Numbered from the stretch's first letter, positions 20,986 through 33,046 are shown. The stretch: DNA of 64,000 bases from Atrina japonica (GCA_030159075.1 BROG01000394.1:190001-254000), one strand, 5' to 3'. Notes: generated from the letters alone by a model not told the origin. A program made the numbers and translations.

Positions 20986-22092
20986 TCACCAGAAAGAATT
21001 CTGCCTAATACCTTTGGAGATGATTCCAGTTCGACTTGATTTATACTCGAAACCACCATCATTCATTCGTTTATAATTTTGGAATCCTTTTGGTACGAAC
21101 TTAAGATATATCGAACCCACCCGATACTGCGCATTTGTATATTGGTCTTGCCAGGTTTCATGTAGTTTCACGTTCGATACCATGTACATTTAACGTGTTT
21201 AGAGTGACCAGATCTTTTACAGTTTCTTGCTAATTTCATGGTTTTGTTTATTTTATTCACATTGGTTTATTTCATTCACATTTCTTTATATCGTTGGTAT
21301 TTCGGTTGTTTGATTTTGATCTTGATTACCATTAAAAGGCATGCGGGTCGATTCGCCCTAATACGAGTTCGACTTGAGATTTTTCGCCATGGGTCGTTTC
21401 GAATGCGGGACGGTTCGCCCCTAAAGACGTTTCGCGCTGAGACGTTTCGCCCCGAGATGTTTCGCGCCTATTAATTATGTGGTAACAGTAAATTGATATC
21501 AGCATGGAGAGCCTCCAAATGAGTTATAACACCTTAGGGTAATTAGAAATTTGACACTTAATTATGATTGCTTGATCTAGATGTTTTGCGGCTTTTAATT
21601 ATGTGGTAACAGTAAATTGATATTAACATGGAGAGCCTCATAATAAGTTTTAACACCTTTGGCTAATTAAATTATTCTAATATATAATTATATATATATA
21701 TATATATTAACATCGGATTATATATATAGTTATAAATTTTTATATGATGAATTACGATGTATTTCATATTAATATTTACTCATTATATTTACTCAAATTA
21801 TAATACATGTATTTTGTATAAATGAAATAATTAATATTCCTTCACAATGATTTAGAGATAACACCTGGATAAAAAAAACAAAACTAAGCAAAATAAATAT
21901 TTTTTTCTATTTTCATTGTTTTCAACTGCAAACATGAATATACATAACACATACATAAAAAATATCGTATACAAACATGAATTAATAAGTTATCTCAACA
22001 CAAACACAAAGTAGGATCTCAAACACAATGTTTCACAGAATCACAGTGCATTAATCACAGTACATCATAGTACATCACATCACATGAATCCC

Positions 22093-23001
22093 TCAAACAT
22101 CGAACACACCAGCGTAGATGGATCCGCAGACCTTGAGGAAATGGGACGCTGTGATGTTGTCCTCCATGTACCTGGCTGCAGCCTCTTCAATCTTCCTCTG
22201 CGTGGTGGTCACTTGCTGTCTCACGTTCCTCTCCAGGTCACATGCGGCGATCCTCGTTTTCACTAAGTCTGCTTCCCTCAGCAGCAGGGGGATGATCTGG
22301 TATAAAGGAAGAGAGAGTCCTTGGGCCTTCACGTTCATCCTGCGATGCCAACCTGAAAAATAAATAGTGAATAAAATATACAAATTCTTACTCGTAGAAC
22401 AAATGTATATAAATTATAACTACAACTTTCACCTTTAGTAAAATGACTTATTCTAGCCATATAGAATTTTTCATTCTTCAAACTTACAAAATAATTTAAT
22501 AGTAATAGATTTGAGTGTGAAAAAATATTTATAGCATACCTTCAACATCGTGGTGAAATTTTTTCCCCCCGAAAATGTTATTTTCTAATAAAATGACAAA
22601 AATATCTTGGTTTTTAAATTTTTGTTTGTATTGTATTGTATTGTATGGATTGTTGTAAACTGATGGGCAGTATTGCCTTACGTTAAATTTATGAATAAAT
22701 TTATAAATTTCTGTTAGCCATACTTTTGTGGAAATGCCGTTAAGAAGCCTTAATTGGAGCAAAATTGAATTATTGTCGTCCTGTACTAAAAATTTATCTG
22801 CTGTATATTCCTTAGAAGAGAAATCATTCTACTGACAAAAATTAATGATTTATTCAAATCTTATTTATCATAAAAGTTTAAGTTACATGCAGACTTATCA
22901 AACTAGCAGGTTTTTGCAGCAAAATTAAATTCTAAAAAAAAATACAGCTCATATTGCTTTTAACAATAACTTATAATAAATTTATATTACTTACCAGACA
23001 T
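22093..23001 (-). CDS. Small two-exon MULE transposase C-terminal fragment
   Basis: Exon 22352-22093 begins after TTTTTCAG and encodes GWHRRMNVKAQG, LPLYQIIPLLLREADLV and a helical, Arg/Lys-rich C-terminus with NITASHFLKVC. These resemble the end of FLYWCH/MULE-type transposases in invertebrates. An upstream seven-base coding exon (23001-22995, ATGTCTG|GTAAGT) supplies a start in frame, giving 88 residues. With no catalytic DDE region it cannot transpose by itself. It may be a real truncated protein or just a relic with a fortuitous start. Confidence 0.5.
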
Positions 23002-23330
23002 TCTCAGATGAATCTTTCAACTTCAACACTGAATTGATGATGATGAAAATGGAGAATGGATCTTCGCATATGTAGCCGCTAGTTCTCATAATTAACACCC
23101 GTCTCATAATTAATTTCTCCTCTTTAGCTTGACATGGAGAGCCTCCAAATTAGTTATAACATCTTAATTAGAAAACCGATTCAGACACTTAATAATGATT
23201 GCTAAACAAACATAATTATATATTGAAAGTGTGGATAAATCGCTTTTTACATTATTAAAGTTATCAGTGAGTGTACCACATTAAAGATGATCATTTGTAG
23301 ATGTTTTCAATAAAGTCAATTTTAATTACA

Positions 23331-23331
<1 letters not shown>

Positions 23332-23410
<79 letters not shown>
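23332..23410. repeat. (TA)n microsatellite
   Basis: About 75 bp of TA repeats inside the MULE. Confidence 0.95.
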
Positions 23411-24390
23411 AATATTTGTCTGAAAACATCGCAATATATATAATAAATAATATAGGTGCGAAACGTCTCAGCGCGAAACGTCCATAGGAGCGAAACGTCC
23501 CGTTACCGTCGTTTCGCCCCCTATTTATAATATATAAGGTGACGTAGAAGCAGTCTGATTTCATGAGCATAAGCTAACCTTAAATAAAGTTGATTGCCTT
23601 TTTAATTATTTATCTTTATCATTCAATGTGTACTTTTTTCTCACTATCCTCAGTTTTGACGTAACGTTTTTTTAGATCTACTAGTAAGATACTCAGATAG
23701 GCCTTCAAACTGAGACTTGCCGTAAGTTTGCAGATATCTAATATTTTACCTTAAAATAGATGCATAATTATAAAATTATATATAATACATATAGTTTGAG
23801 AACACAGAAAACATAGACAATATCGTCATATAAACGTTTTAAAATAATCAGTTTGAATATTTACCAACTTGCTCAATAAAAAAACAATCCAATTGCCGGT
23901 AAATATAGTTTTACATGCGCGTAGGTACGTTTAGAATCAGGGCGAACTGTAATCTGGGCGAAACGGTATAGGGGCGAACTGGAATCAGGGCGAATTGACA
24001 CGACTCCATTAAAAGGTAGCATCGACGCCATCTTGAAAATGAAATGCAATATTTAGAACTCCCTTAATATACAATATAGACATTTTGAACAGGGTTTACA
24101 TGACCTGCAGGTCCCCAAGTTACAATAAACCAAGCTTAGAGATATTAAAACTGATTTTAATTATAGTCTGTCCCATAGTGGGTTATGAATTTCAAAATGA
24201 ATTTGTAAAGCAACCAATCGTCAAAATAAAAAATATTTAACTGATATAATTAAAAAAGAAAAAAGTATATCTTATATCACTTCTACATACTTTTCTTTGT
24301 TTAGTCGCTTCAATTTTTGAAAATATTCTTTCTACGGGAATCTCTGTGTTATCCATGCGATGTCAAATAATTGGGTCATGTGAGTAATAA

Positions 24391-25553
24391 TTGTGACGAA
24401 CCTGTCTATTCTTGCTGATATTTTTTTTTCTTTGATCTATCATTTAGTTTATTATAATTTTATTCTTTCTCATTTATTTTCTAATTACCTAACTTTAACA
24501 GTACTAACCTCATTTAACAGTTTTAATATAGCAAGCTTCGACAGGTTCCGCTTGATTACATTGTGTCTTCGGAGGTACTTTTCTGTGAATTTTATTGGCT
24601 CGTTAAGTTATTCGGGTACTTCCGGAAAGTGTTACAATTATAAAACACATGTGACACAATGTTGCGCTCTCTATTTCCCTTTCTTCGTCATACAGATATG
24701 TTCGTGTGAGGTGAACTTCATTTTTATATCATTTCCAATCCTTCCTGTCTGTTGCCATCATTTACTTCTACCACCTTAAATGACTATTTTGGACACTAGT
24801 CGTGTGTGTTTTCGCGTATCTTGAGTATCTTTTAATGTTTTTGTTAATTTATATTATAATTTTCTAAAGTGGTAATTTTTGTCGTCGGTCTGACACGGGG
24901 CACGAGGCGCTTGTGAAATAGTTTGGGTTAAGTAAAAGTAATTACTATTCATTTTCATACTTTAATTTTAGGAAGATTGAAATATGAATAAGTGTTATTA
25001 GTTTACTTTGACGGTTTTTATTTGGCAATGTGTGGCCAGTAAAACGTATTCCGGTATGTGACCGGTTTTTTCACGTGTTCAAGTGTCCCTAGGCTTAGAC
25101 CTTCGGACAGGTAATTTTAGACCTGTTATTTTTGTCACCACTTCGATTTTGTGTTGTCTTTATATTTTGATTTCTTATTTATTTTGTAATAAATGTTCTA
25201 GTGTCTAAAGTGAATTTAATTGTCGTTTTATTTTCTGAAGGAGTTAGCCGGTCGGCGTTTATAGGAATCTGCAACCGAAAGGGGCAGTCGAACCCGTGTT
25301 TGTTTATATTTGTGACTCACCCGTGTGTGCGTGTGTAGTTCACGCTAGGGTGAAACGTTATATAATTAATATTCTCGCGCCTCTCTTGACAAGGAGTTAT
25401 ATGAAGGGGGATAACTCCCAATATATATATTATTGTCTTAAGGAATCAGTGATTGTGTAGTAACAGATCAGTGAGCCAGGCTAAATCAGTATGACCAATA
25501 AACGTTCCCGTTCTCAAACTTCGAAAGATGGCCGCCATTACATTATGTAAAAT
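24391..25553 (+). repeat. Possible solo LTR or unclassified region
   Basis: Starts TGTGACGAACCTG after ATAAT, carries an AATAAACG signal at 25498-25505 and is followed by ATAAT near 25549-25553. The ends do not form a clear TG...CA pair, so this is weak. No convincing gene here. Confidence 0.25.
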
Positions 25554-25623
25554 AATTTGAGTGCGAATATCTAGTACAAAACGGGTTAATTTTTATTTGT
25601 CATGGACATGGATAATTAATGGA

Positions 25624-25897
25624 TTTTTGTTTGTTTATTGTTGTTTAACGTCCCACTCAAGAATATTTCACTCATGGAGACGTCACCAAATGCCGGTGAA
25701 GGGCTTCAAATTTTGGCCTATGCTCGGCACTTACGGCCACTGAGCAGTGAGGGTTCTTTAACGTGCCGACACCTACTGTGACACAGGACCTCGGTTTTTA
25801 CTGTCTCATCCGACAGACAGGAAACCAACCTGCCGTCGGCTGGACTCGAACTCACGATCAAGAGTCGAGCGCGCTACCGACTGAGCCAGGCCGGCTC
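25624..25897 (-). mobile_element. Full-length SINE family 1 with 13-bp TSD
   Basis: On the - strand: tRNA-like head AGCCGGCCTGGCTCAGTCGG with B box GAGTTCGAGTCC, central body (GATGAGACAGTAAAAACCGA, GTTAAAGAACCCTCACTGCT), 3' end GAGTGGGACGTTAAACAACA and an (ACAA)n tail. Flanked by perfect GATAATTAATGGA at 25611-25623 and 25898-25910. Best reference copy in the window. Confidence 0.92.
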
Positions 25898-26079
25898 GAT
25901 AATTAATGGAGTATGTATAGGATACCGCTAACTTAAATTTAAGTGGGAGGTATCAACCATTTTACTTTAATCAGCCAAAACAAATTGAGAAAAATGACTT
26001 GGGACAGACTATACGTAATAAATTAGATTTTAATATTAATTTGTGATGTGAATTACACTTGTTTAAAACAAGAGAGGAA

Positions 26080-26180
26080 CCGGCCTGGCTCAGTCGGTAG
26101 CACACTCGATTCTTGATCGTAAGGTCGACTCCAGCCGGCGGCAGGTCGGTTTCCTGTCCTTTGGATGAGACAGTAAAAAG
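26080..26180 (+). mobile_element. SINE family 1, 5' head only
   Basis: CCGGCCTGGCTCAGTCGGTA through GATGAGACAGTAAAAA, then unrelated sequence. Confidence 0.85.
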
Positions 26181-27282
26181 GCACATCTACGGTACGTGGG
26201 AATTATTTGTGTGAAGAAACGTTCCAATCCACCCAGTAGTTTAGGAGTTCTGCTCCGGAAACGAAATGTTGACGACGCCGCCGAACAGAATTAGTTATCC
26301 CTATATGTCTCGCTTCTGCTTCGCAGGCGAGACAAAAACTAATTCCATATATCCATGTCTTATGCAGCTACACGTATTAGAATTCGGAATTTCGATCAAG
26401 TGGTTGTATTTAAAGGGAATCCAAAAATATCCAACTCTGATCACCCAAAACATCCATCATTTGACAATGTTTACAAATATAAGTCCTGGTTACGTATAGG
26501 ATCTATAAGACAGGGCACTATTTGTTAAGGAATCCGGTGGTAAGGACACACAAAGTATATAAAACCCCATAATGACATCATTCGATCTTTACACGACTGA
26601 TCGTGAAAACTGAATTCATTTTACGGTCCCACTATTTCATCGCCATCAACTCACATCTTTGCCTGTTCACAATTGAAAATATTACTACGCGATAGGTCGT
26701 GCTTTTGCTGAAGGATCGACAAAACTGAAATATATTGACCTAAAATTAATTATTGAACCATCTTCAGATTCGTTTATCATATACATAACACGACCCCGTT
26801 ACATAAACTTAAATATAAATGTTCATGAACAGTTTTGATTTTGGTGACGTGTGTGTGTGTGTGTTTAATACAAATGATTAATCAGTAACTATATTTTAGT
26901 GCGTTGATATTGCAACACAGTAATTAGGCCATTGTAAGACCTAGCATAGATATGTGTTTTGGCAGTTTCTGTCATTAAAATGAAAATTTGAAAACTGTTG
27001 ACAGAAGAGTCCTGCGATTCTTTACAGAAAGTGATTTCTGTAATTATAAGCAACATACCTGTACACGTCAGAATGATAAGAACACTGATGTAAACCATTA
27101 CTGTTGAATGTATTTGTCTTCCTAAGATATCATATTATAAGAGTACATATGGTATCTAGTTAGTTCTCATTGATAAGAGGCTATTTACACGCTCTTATCA
27201 CTGGACTGTAATGTAAATGTTGAACATATATGTGAGTAGAATCACTCTATATCGCCAATTTGATTCCGCTTACGGTGTTCTT

Positions 27283-27345
27283 ATAGTAGAGCGTTCGACT
27301 CGCAAGTGGAATGACATGGGTTCGATTCCCGTATCTGATAAGAGA
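27283..27345 (+). other. tRNA-like pseudogene or SINE head
   Basis: A-box-like TAGTAGAGCG and B-box GGTTCGATTCC at tRNA spacing, with GACTCGCAAGT in the anticodon position. The acceptor stem does not pair, so not called as a functional tRNA. Confidence 0.45.
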
Positions 27346-27705
27346 CTGAAATGTTTACGTTTCCAAAACACTATCAATATCACGTAAAATTGACATTTTT
27401 GTCAATAATCATGAGGTTGTTCTGTCAGTGGAATCTAACTGATTATACCCTGCCTCTGATTACGATGACGCATCCGACAGGTGAATGTTTTAAAGCAATT
27501 TTAATTAACGACTTATAATTTTGTCATGACTAATGAGGTACAATGAGCACTGTTAGAACACCGATGAAAGCATTACCATTCCAGCGTTCAAACTCATCGC
27601 CCATATATTGATAATATTATCGTTTGATATACTGTAAATCTGATTTTATTCCCAAGAATTTCATTTTCGCTAGAGCTCATACTGGAGAAAATAAAATTAT
27701 CGCGT

Positions 27706-27897
27706 GAGCCGGCCTGGCTCAGTCGGTAGCGCGCTCGACTCTGAATTGTCAGGTCGTGAATTCGAATCCCGCCGGCGACAGGTTGGTTTCCTGTCTTTCG
27801 GACGAGACAGTAAAAACTGGAGGTCCTGCGACGTCACCATATGAGTGAAATATTCTTGAGTGGGACGTTAAACAACTATAAACAAACAAACAAACAA
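27706..27897 (+). mobile_element. SINE family 1 with internal deletion
   Basis: Head and 3' end are present but the central CACGTTAAAGAACCC region is missing. AAAATTATCGCGT occurs on both sides, a 13-bp target duplication. Confidence 0.88.
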
Positions 27898-28310
27898 ACA
27901 AAATTATCGCGTAATGAAGTATGATAATAGTATCTATGAAATCGCGAAAATGTTATCTTGCGAATAAATCTAGAACTTTTGTGTTGCGACAATAGAGTCC
28001 CGCGAAAATTTCCTGAATTTCAGTAAATCCAGGCATGAATACTGGCGCATTGGGTGACAGCGTGCTGGTGGTGGATCCATGTTTGGGATCACGGTGATCC
28101 GTTTACTGTAGTATAAATAACTAGTCGTCGACATATGGCATGTCGTAGACAATAACTGTTTTACGTTGTTGCCTTTTGGCTGATTTATAATATGGATATA
28201 GTGTTTTCCTCCGTTCGTTTATTTCTTTCGGCTGTTGATCGTTAACACCAAATTTGTTGTTGTCAAGACCACGGAATTTATACGTTTTACTGTAGATGTT
28301 TTGTTGGTGT

Positions 28311-28573
28311 AGAGCCGACCTGGCTCAGTCGGTATCGCGCTCGACTCTTGATTGTGAGTTCGAGTCCAGCCGGCTGCAGGTTGGTTTCCTGTCTTTCAGA
28401 TGAGACAGTAAAAACCGAGGTCCCGTGTCACAGTAGGTGTCGACACGTTAAAGAACCCTCACTGCTCAATGGCAGTAAGTGCCAAGCACAGGCCAAAATC
28501 TGAAGTCCTTTACCGGCATTTGGTGACTTCTACATATGATTGAAAAATTCTTGAGTGGGACGTTAAACAACAA
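28311..28573 (+). mobile_element. SINE family 1, near full length
   Basis: AGCCGACCTGGCTCAGTCGG to GGGACGTTAAACAACAATAC; moderately diverged. Confidence 0.9.
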
Positions 28574-28795
28574 TACTACAAAAGCTCTCTGTGACGACGC
28601 TAGCGTTACCTGTTAACCAGAGTTACCTTCACTGGCAATTAAACTTCATATTTAATGAAAATAAATAATAAATTATTAATGTATAACGTGCAGCTACGCG
28701 TAAATTCTGCACGGGTTTTATTTTGTACAAGTTATTAATAAGCAACACAAAGACATAACACACGAGGAAGCTTACGCATGCATTTGTCAATGTAG
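28574..28795. repeat. Upstream block, duplicate 1
   Basis: Begins CTCTGTGACGACGCTAGCGT and ends GGAAGCTTACGCATGCATTT. A diverged second copy is at 28981-29170. Both copies follow a SINE 3' end, so the SINE end was probably part of the duplicated unit. Confidence 0.75.
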
Positions 28796-28867
28796 ATAAT
28801 AAAGAAAATCTTAACTCATACTATACCTTAATATGACTCAGGAGAATAAGTTCTCCCAGTGACTAGA

Positions 28868-28979
28868 CCGTAAGTGCCGAGCATAGGCCATAATTTGAAG
28901 CCTTTCAGTGGCATTTGGTGGCGTCTCCATATGAGTGAAAAATTCTTGAGTGGGACGTTAAACAACAACACAACAACAA
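28868..28979 (+). mobile_element. SINE family 1, 3' part
   Basis: ACCGTAAGTGCCGAGCATAG through GGGACGTTAAACAACAACAC. Confidence 0.85.
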
Positions 28980-28980
28980 A

Positions 28981-29170
28981 AATCTCCCCGTGACTACGCT
29001 AGCGTAACTTGATAGCCAGAGTTACTTTCACGGGCGATTAAACTTCAACGTTCAGCTCCACGTAAAGTCTGCACGGGTTTTATTTTGTACAAGTTGTTTA
29101 TAAGCGACGCAACCCATAAATATATAGGAAAGACATAACGCATGAGGAAGCTTACGCATGCATTTGTCAT
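28981..29170. repeat. Upstream block, duplicate 2
   Basis: CGTGACTACGCTAGCGTAAC through TTACGCATGCATTTGTCA. Ends about 115 bp before the UNC93-like start codon, so it may contain promoter or 5' UTR. Confidence 0.75.
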
Positions 29171-29285
29171 ATGATGTACGTGTCGGTATAAGCCAGGATT
29201 TTACCTGGGTGTTAAATATGAGTTCACGAAACATCCTGTATTTAAACTGTGTGTAACAATCAACACAGTCACTACGGCTGTAGAG

Positions 29286-32200
29286 ATGGCTGTATACAAA
29301 TGTGTTCACACAGACTCCACAAACGATGGGATATCGAACAAAGAAACTCGTAATGTTGTTATATTATCTGTTGTTTTTACACTCGAATTTACAGCTTATT
29401 TTGCTATACAAAATTTACAAAGTAGCTTAAATCAAGAGGAAGGACTAGGTGTCATATCGCTGTCATGTCTATATGCTTTGATTATATTGTCTTCGATACT
29501 GGCACCATCTGTAATCAAAATTGTTGGTATCAAACTTACACTATTGGTTTCATGGATCTCTCATGTATTGTACACGATCAGTAATTTTTATCCTAAGTTT
29601 TTTACACTTTTGCCGACATCGTTTCTGCTGGGTATCATATCTGGACCGATGTGGACGTCACAGAGTCTGTTTATTTCCACGAACTCGTATTCTCTCGCGA
29701 ACCGTAATGAAAAAGATGTGCAAGTAGTATTAAGTAAAATGAATGGTGTATTCTTCACAATGTTTGGACTTACACAGATTGCTGGGAATCTTATATCGTC
29801 GTTGGTTCTTAACCAGGGTACATACAACGATACCCAGAGTGCTAACAGTACAGTCATTTGTGGATCCCACGATTGTCCTTTAGTGCATGCGACAGAGATT
29901 GTAGAACCCGAATTATACATTGTGTACATTCTACTTTCAATTTTTCTGTTTTTCAACATGACCGGTTTGATTTTGACAATTTTTTTTACTACCACCTGTG
30001 GCCAAGACAAGCTGGAGTGCTACATCGTCCATCACCAAGTCTGTCGTCTCCTGTTTCGTCAGTTTGAAAGACATTGACCTCTTACTGTTGATTCCATTAA
30101 TCGCTATCATGGCTATGCACCAAGCCGTACTATGGACGGATTACACGAAGGTAATTTATGTATTAAATGTGAAAATATCATTCGTAAGTGATATTAATCA
30201 TCCTCATTATCATATTGTTTTTCGTGTCTCTCATCTATTTTGTCAGCTTCAAAATATGAATAACATAATATCTATCGAGAGCGTCTGTTTTATTATTAAG
30301 CTGCAAAACATTTTCTCCTTTTAGGTGTCAAAATTCGATACAATTTCTTTCATAATATGCTAAAAAATCAGAAGTACTCATTAGGAATTAATCTTTGCAC
30401 ATTAGAACAAATTTACACGATCGGATATGGTCAAAGAGAAAGTGGACCGTTTGAGTCCCCGAGGGTATACATAAACCTAGTACCTGGTATCTCGGTACCA
30501 GCTGTTCATCTTATACTAAAGTAATATTTGGCACTGTTAACATCATTTAAATTCAAAAAATTTTCTAAAGCTAAGATAGTCATTTTTTTTTACAGTGGTT
30601 ACTCTTAGACGGATTTCGGCTATACTTTAGAGATATTATTTGGCCTTGTATAATACCACTTTCTCTTTAGAAAATAACTTTTAAATTGCAGCTCAACTGA
30701 TGAAGTCTAATTGACAGAAACGATATCGTCTTGAGCATTATAGCTTTGGTAGTATGTTTATAATATTTATAACCACTAGGTCGTTGCCACTGCTGGTGGA
30801 CCGTTTGAGTCCCCGAGGGTATACATAAACCTAGTACCTGGTATCTCGGTACCAGCTGTTCATCTTATACTAAAGTAATATTTGGCACTGTTAACATCAT
30901 TTAAATTCAAAAAATTTTTCTAAAGCTAAGATAGTCATTTTTTTACAGTGGTTACTCTTAGACGGATTTCGGCTATACTTTTAGAGATATTATTTGGCCT
31001 TGTATAATACCACTTTCTCTTTAGAAAATAACTTTTAAATTGCAGCTCAACTGATGAAGTCTAATTGACAGAAACGATATCGTCTTGAGCATTATGGCTT
31101 TGGTAGTATGTTTATAATATTTTATATATTATCTAATTAATTTTTCTCTCGAGAAGTTTGAACTTATATAAATCAAAGAAAGGTTTCTTTCACATTGATT
31201 ACCTTTTTATATGTTAGGCTTCACATATCGATCTTTCCTTGTTCCTTTCTTTACTTATAAAGCCGTTTATAAGTTTCAGTGACGAAGTCTAAGAGTCGGT
31301 AGCGCGCTCGCCTCTTGATCTTGCGGATGAGACAGTAAAAACCGAGGTCCCGTGTCACAGTAGGTGTCGGCATGTTAAAGAACCCTCACTGCTCAATGGC
31401 CGTAGACCAAAGTTTGAAGCCCTTCACCGGCATTTGGTGACGTCTCCATATGTGTGAAAGATTCTTGAGTGGGACGTTAAACAACAATAAACAAACAAAC
31501 AAAGTCTTAAGTGGCAGAGTCGATGGGTCGTTGTGAACATAATTTAGGTCTTGATTCCAAAACTATATCGGTAGAATTATGCGTATATAGGCAATAACTG
31601 TACCCCCCTTAAAAATTAAAGACAAAAATGATGAATGTGAGACATGTTTTGCACCCGCGAGGTGGGCCATACATGAAAAATTGAAATGTTAATTACCACG
31701 TAGCAAATACTGCAAAATGGCCTCTTAGACTTGATCTAATTCATTAATGTAAGTTATTTGACAAAATGGTCCTTGCCAATCAAAGATAAAAATCTAAAAT
31801 TATCATTCAATCACCATGCCCCCAGGCAGTGACCTGAGTTTTCTACAATAAAATTCACGCGGTGCGCAGTGGTACCCTTTACTTAAATTACAGTCCATTA
31901 ATGATTTCTACAATCATTTACTTGTTCAGTTGTTCTCTTGGAATCCAAATGGTGGGCTTTGTGATGGCTTGCAATGGTGGATCGGTCACATGTTTTTCAC
32001 TTCTTGCATCTCGTATAGCCAAATACACCGGAAGAACAGTTTTGTTTGCCATAGCGGCCATGATCAACATGGCGACATTTGTGATTCTGTATGTTTGGAA
32101 CCCTCAGCCAGAACATATTGCTTATATATTTCTACTAGCCGTGTGTTGGGGAATCGCAGAGGGAATTTGGCAAACACAGTCCAATGGTATGTGGTAATCT

Positions 32201-33046
32201 GTTTTAATAAGGCGGATCTACCTTTTGTATTATCATACGATACCTCAGGATCTATTTTTAAATATAATGTAATTATCAGCTTCAATTTATTATAATACAT
32301 GCAAGCTGTGATACAGTTATGTCATTCTTACAAAATTCGAATTTTAATGTTCATAGGTCTTTGTCAAGTTAAAAACAATATATTTAAAACAATTTCAACA
32401 ACTAGAAATCATGCGAAACCAACAGGCGATTTTATCTTGTCTATGGCATACGCATTTTCAAGAAAAGATCAACATTTTATGACCTTGCATGAATACCTTC
32501 CTTCGAAACTCTTCATCTATTTCAAACTCCAGCTCAATTGATGAAGATTTTTTGACACAACAATCGTCTTGAACATCTGTTTTTGCCTTCTGTTGCAAAA
32601 CCATAACTTTTGTATTATGTTTATAATGACTATGGAAATGAAGTTAAACACAAGTGGTTAAGAATATCACACTTCAATCTTTTCCATTAGAAAAATATCA
32701 TCATGACCTAGCTATGAAATATCTAAGCAGATTTAAAAAAATTAAATGTAAATCGATCTAGTTTATGTCTTACCGCAGAAGATATCAAAACGCGATTATT
32801 GATCTATTAATGTTTATTATTGCAGCGTTCTTCGCATTTTTATTCAAGGAAAAGACGGAGCCAGCATTTGCTAATTACCATTGTTGGAAAGCTACAAGTT
32901 TTACCGTTTACTTCGTCATCAGTAACTTCCTGTGTGTTCAAACAAAACTGTTGATCGTCCTGACATTACTTACAGCCGCAATTATTCTATATACAGTTGT
33001 TGAAATACGCATACGCAAGAAGTTAAAATCCTCTGCACCTTATTAG
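29286..33046 (+). CDS. UNC93A-like multi-pass membrane protein
   Basis: Exon 1 (29286-30150) starts ATG in GAGATGG context and encodes hydrophobic segments with the UNC93A signatures LQNLQSSLNQEEGLGVISLS and PTSFLLGIISGPMW, then CGSHDCP. The frame then breaks: reading must drop one T in T8 at 29980-29987 to continue as FFLLPPVAKTSWSATSS ... LLLLIPL ... LWTDYTK. Exon 2 (31930-32186) gives CSLGIQMVGFVMAC ... YTGRTVLFAIAAMINMA ... WGIAEGIWQTQSN. Exon 3 (32826-33046) gives FKEKTEPAFANYHCWKA and a basic tail. The exon 2-3 join fits (phase 1); exon 1 ends phase 0 while exon 2 needs two preceding bases, so a microexon is missing or damaged. About 450 residues, the family's usual size. UNC93A is an MFS-type protein of uncertain transport role; UNC93B1 traffics Toll-like receptors. 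Possibly a pseudogene. Confidence 0.75.
30430..31120 (+). repeat. Tandem duplication of the ACTGCTGGTGGAC repeat in UNC93 intron 1
   Basis: Two successive copies of a ~350-bp unit: ACCGTTTGAGTCCCCGAGGG at 30447 and again near 30801, TTACAGTGGTTACTCTTAGA near 30590 and 30945, GACAGAAACGATATCGTCTT in each. Near identical, so recent. Confidence 0.9.
31285..31502 (+). mobile_element. SINE family 1, deleted head
   Basis: AGTCGGTAGCGCGCTCGCC joins directly to TGCGGATGAGACAG; the 3' end and tail are intact. GAAGTCTAAG and AAAGTCTTAAG flank it as a probable target duplication. Lies in UNC93 intron 1. Confidence 0.88.
32505..32635 (+). mobile_element. ACTGCTGGTGGAC-family 3' fragment
   Basis: CAGCTCAATTGATGAAGATT, CAATCGTCTTGAACATC and AACTTTTGTATTATGTTTAT. 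In UNC93 intron 2. Confidence 0.6.

Larger units (their letters stand above)
21341..24005 (-). mobile_element. Mutator-like (MULE) DNA transposon, internally deleted
   Basis: Flanked by direct copies of CCATTAAAAGG (21329-21339 and 24006-24016). The ends match as inverted repeats (ATGCGGGTCGATTCGCCCT against AGTCGTGTCAATTCGCCCT, 15 of 19), with subterminal arrays of TTTCGCCC/GGGCGAAACG at both ends. A GCATGGAGAGCCTCC/ACATGGAGAGCCTCC block occurs three times in direct orientation (about 21503, 21627, 23132). At 2.7 kb it has only the C-terminal transposase piece (22093-23001). Confidence 0.75.

Noticed and set aside
22529..22762. 77-codon - strand frame inside the MULE
   Set aside because: No similarity to transposase parts, and it lies between the two supported exons of the small ORF.
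24393..24779. 128-codon + frame
   Set aside because: Composition (Phe/Leu/Ser/Tyr-rich) fits AT-rich noncoding DNA; no recognisable motif and no splice support.
27283..27345. Functional tRNA gene
   Set aside because: A and B boxes are present but the acceptor and anticodon stems do not pair convincingly.
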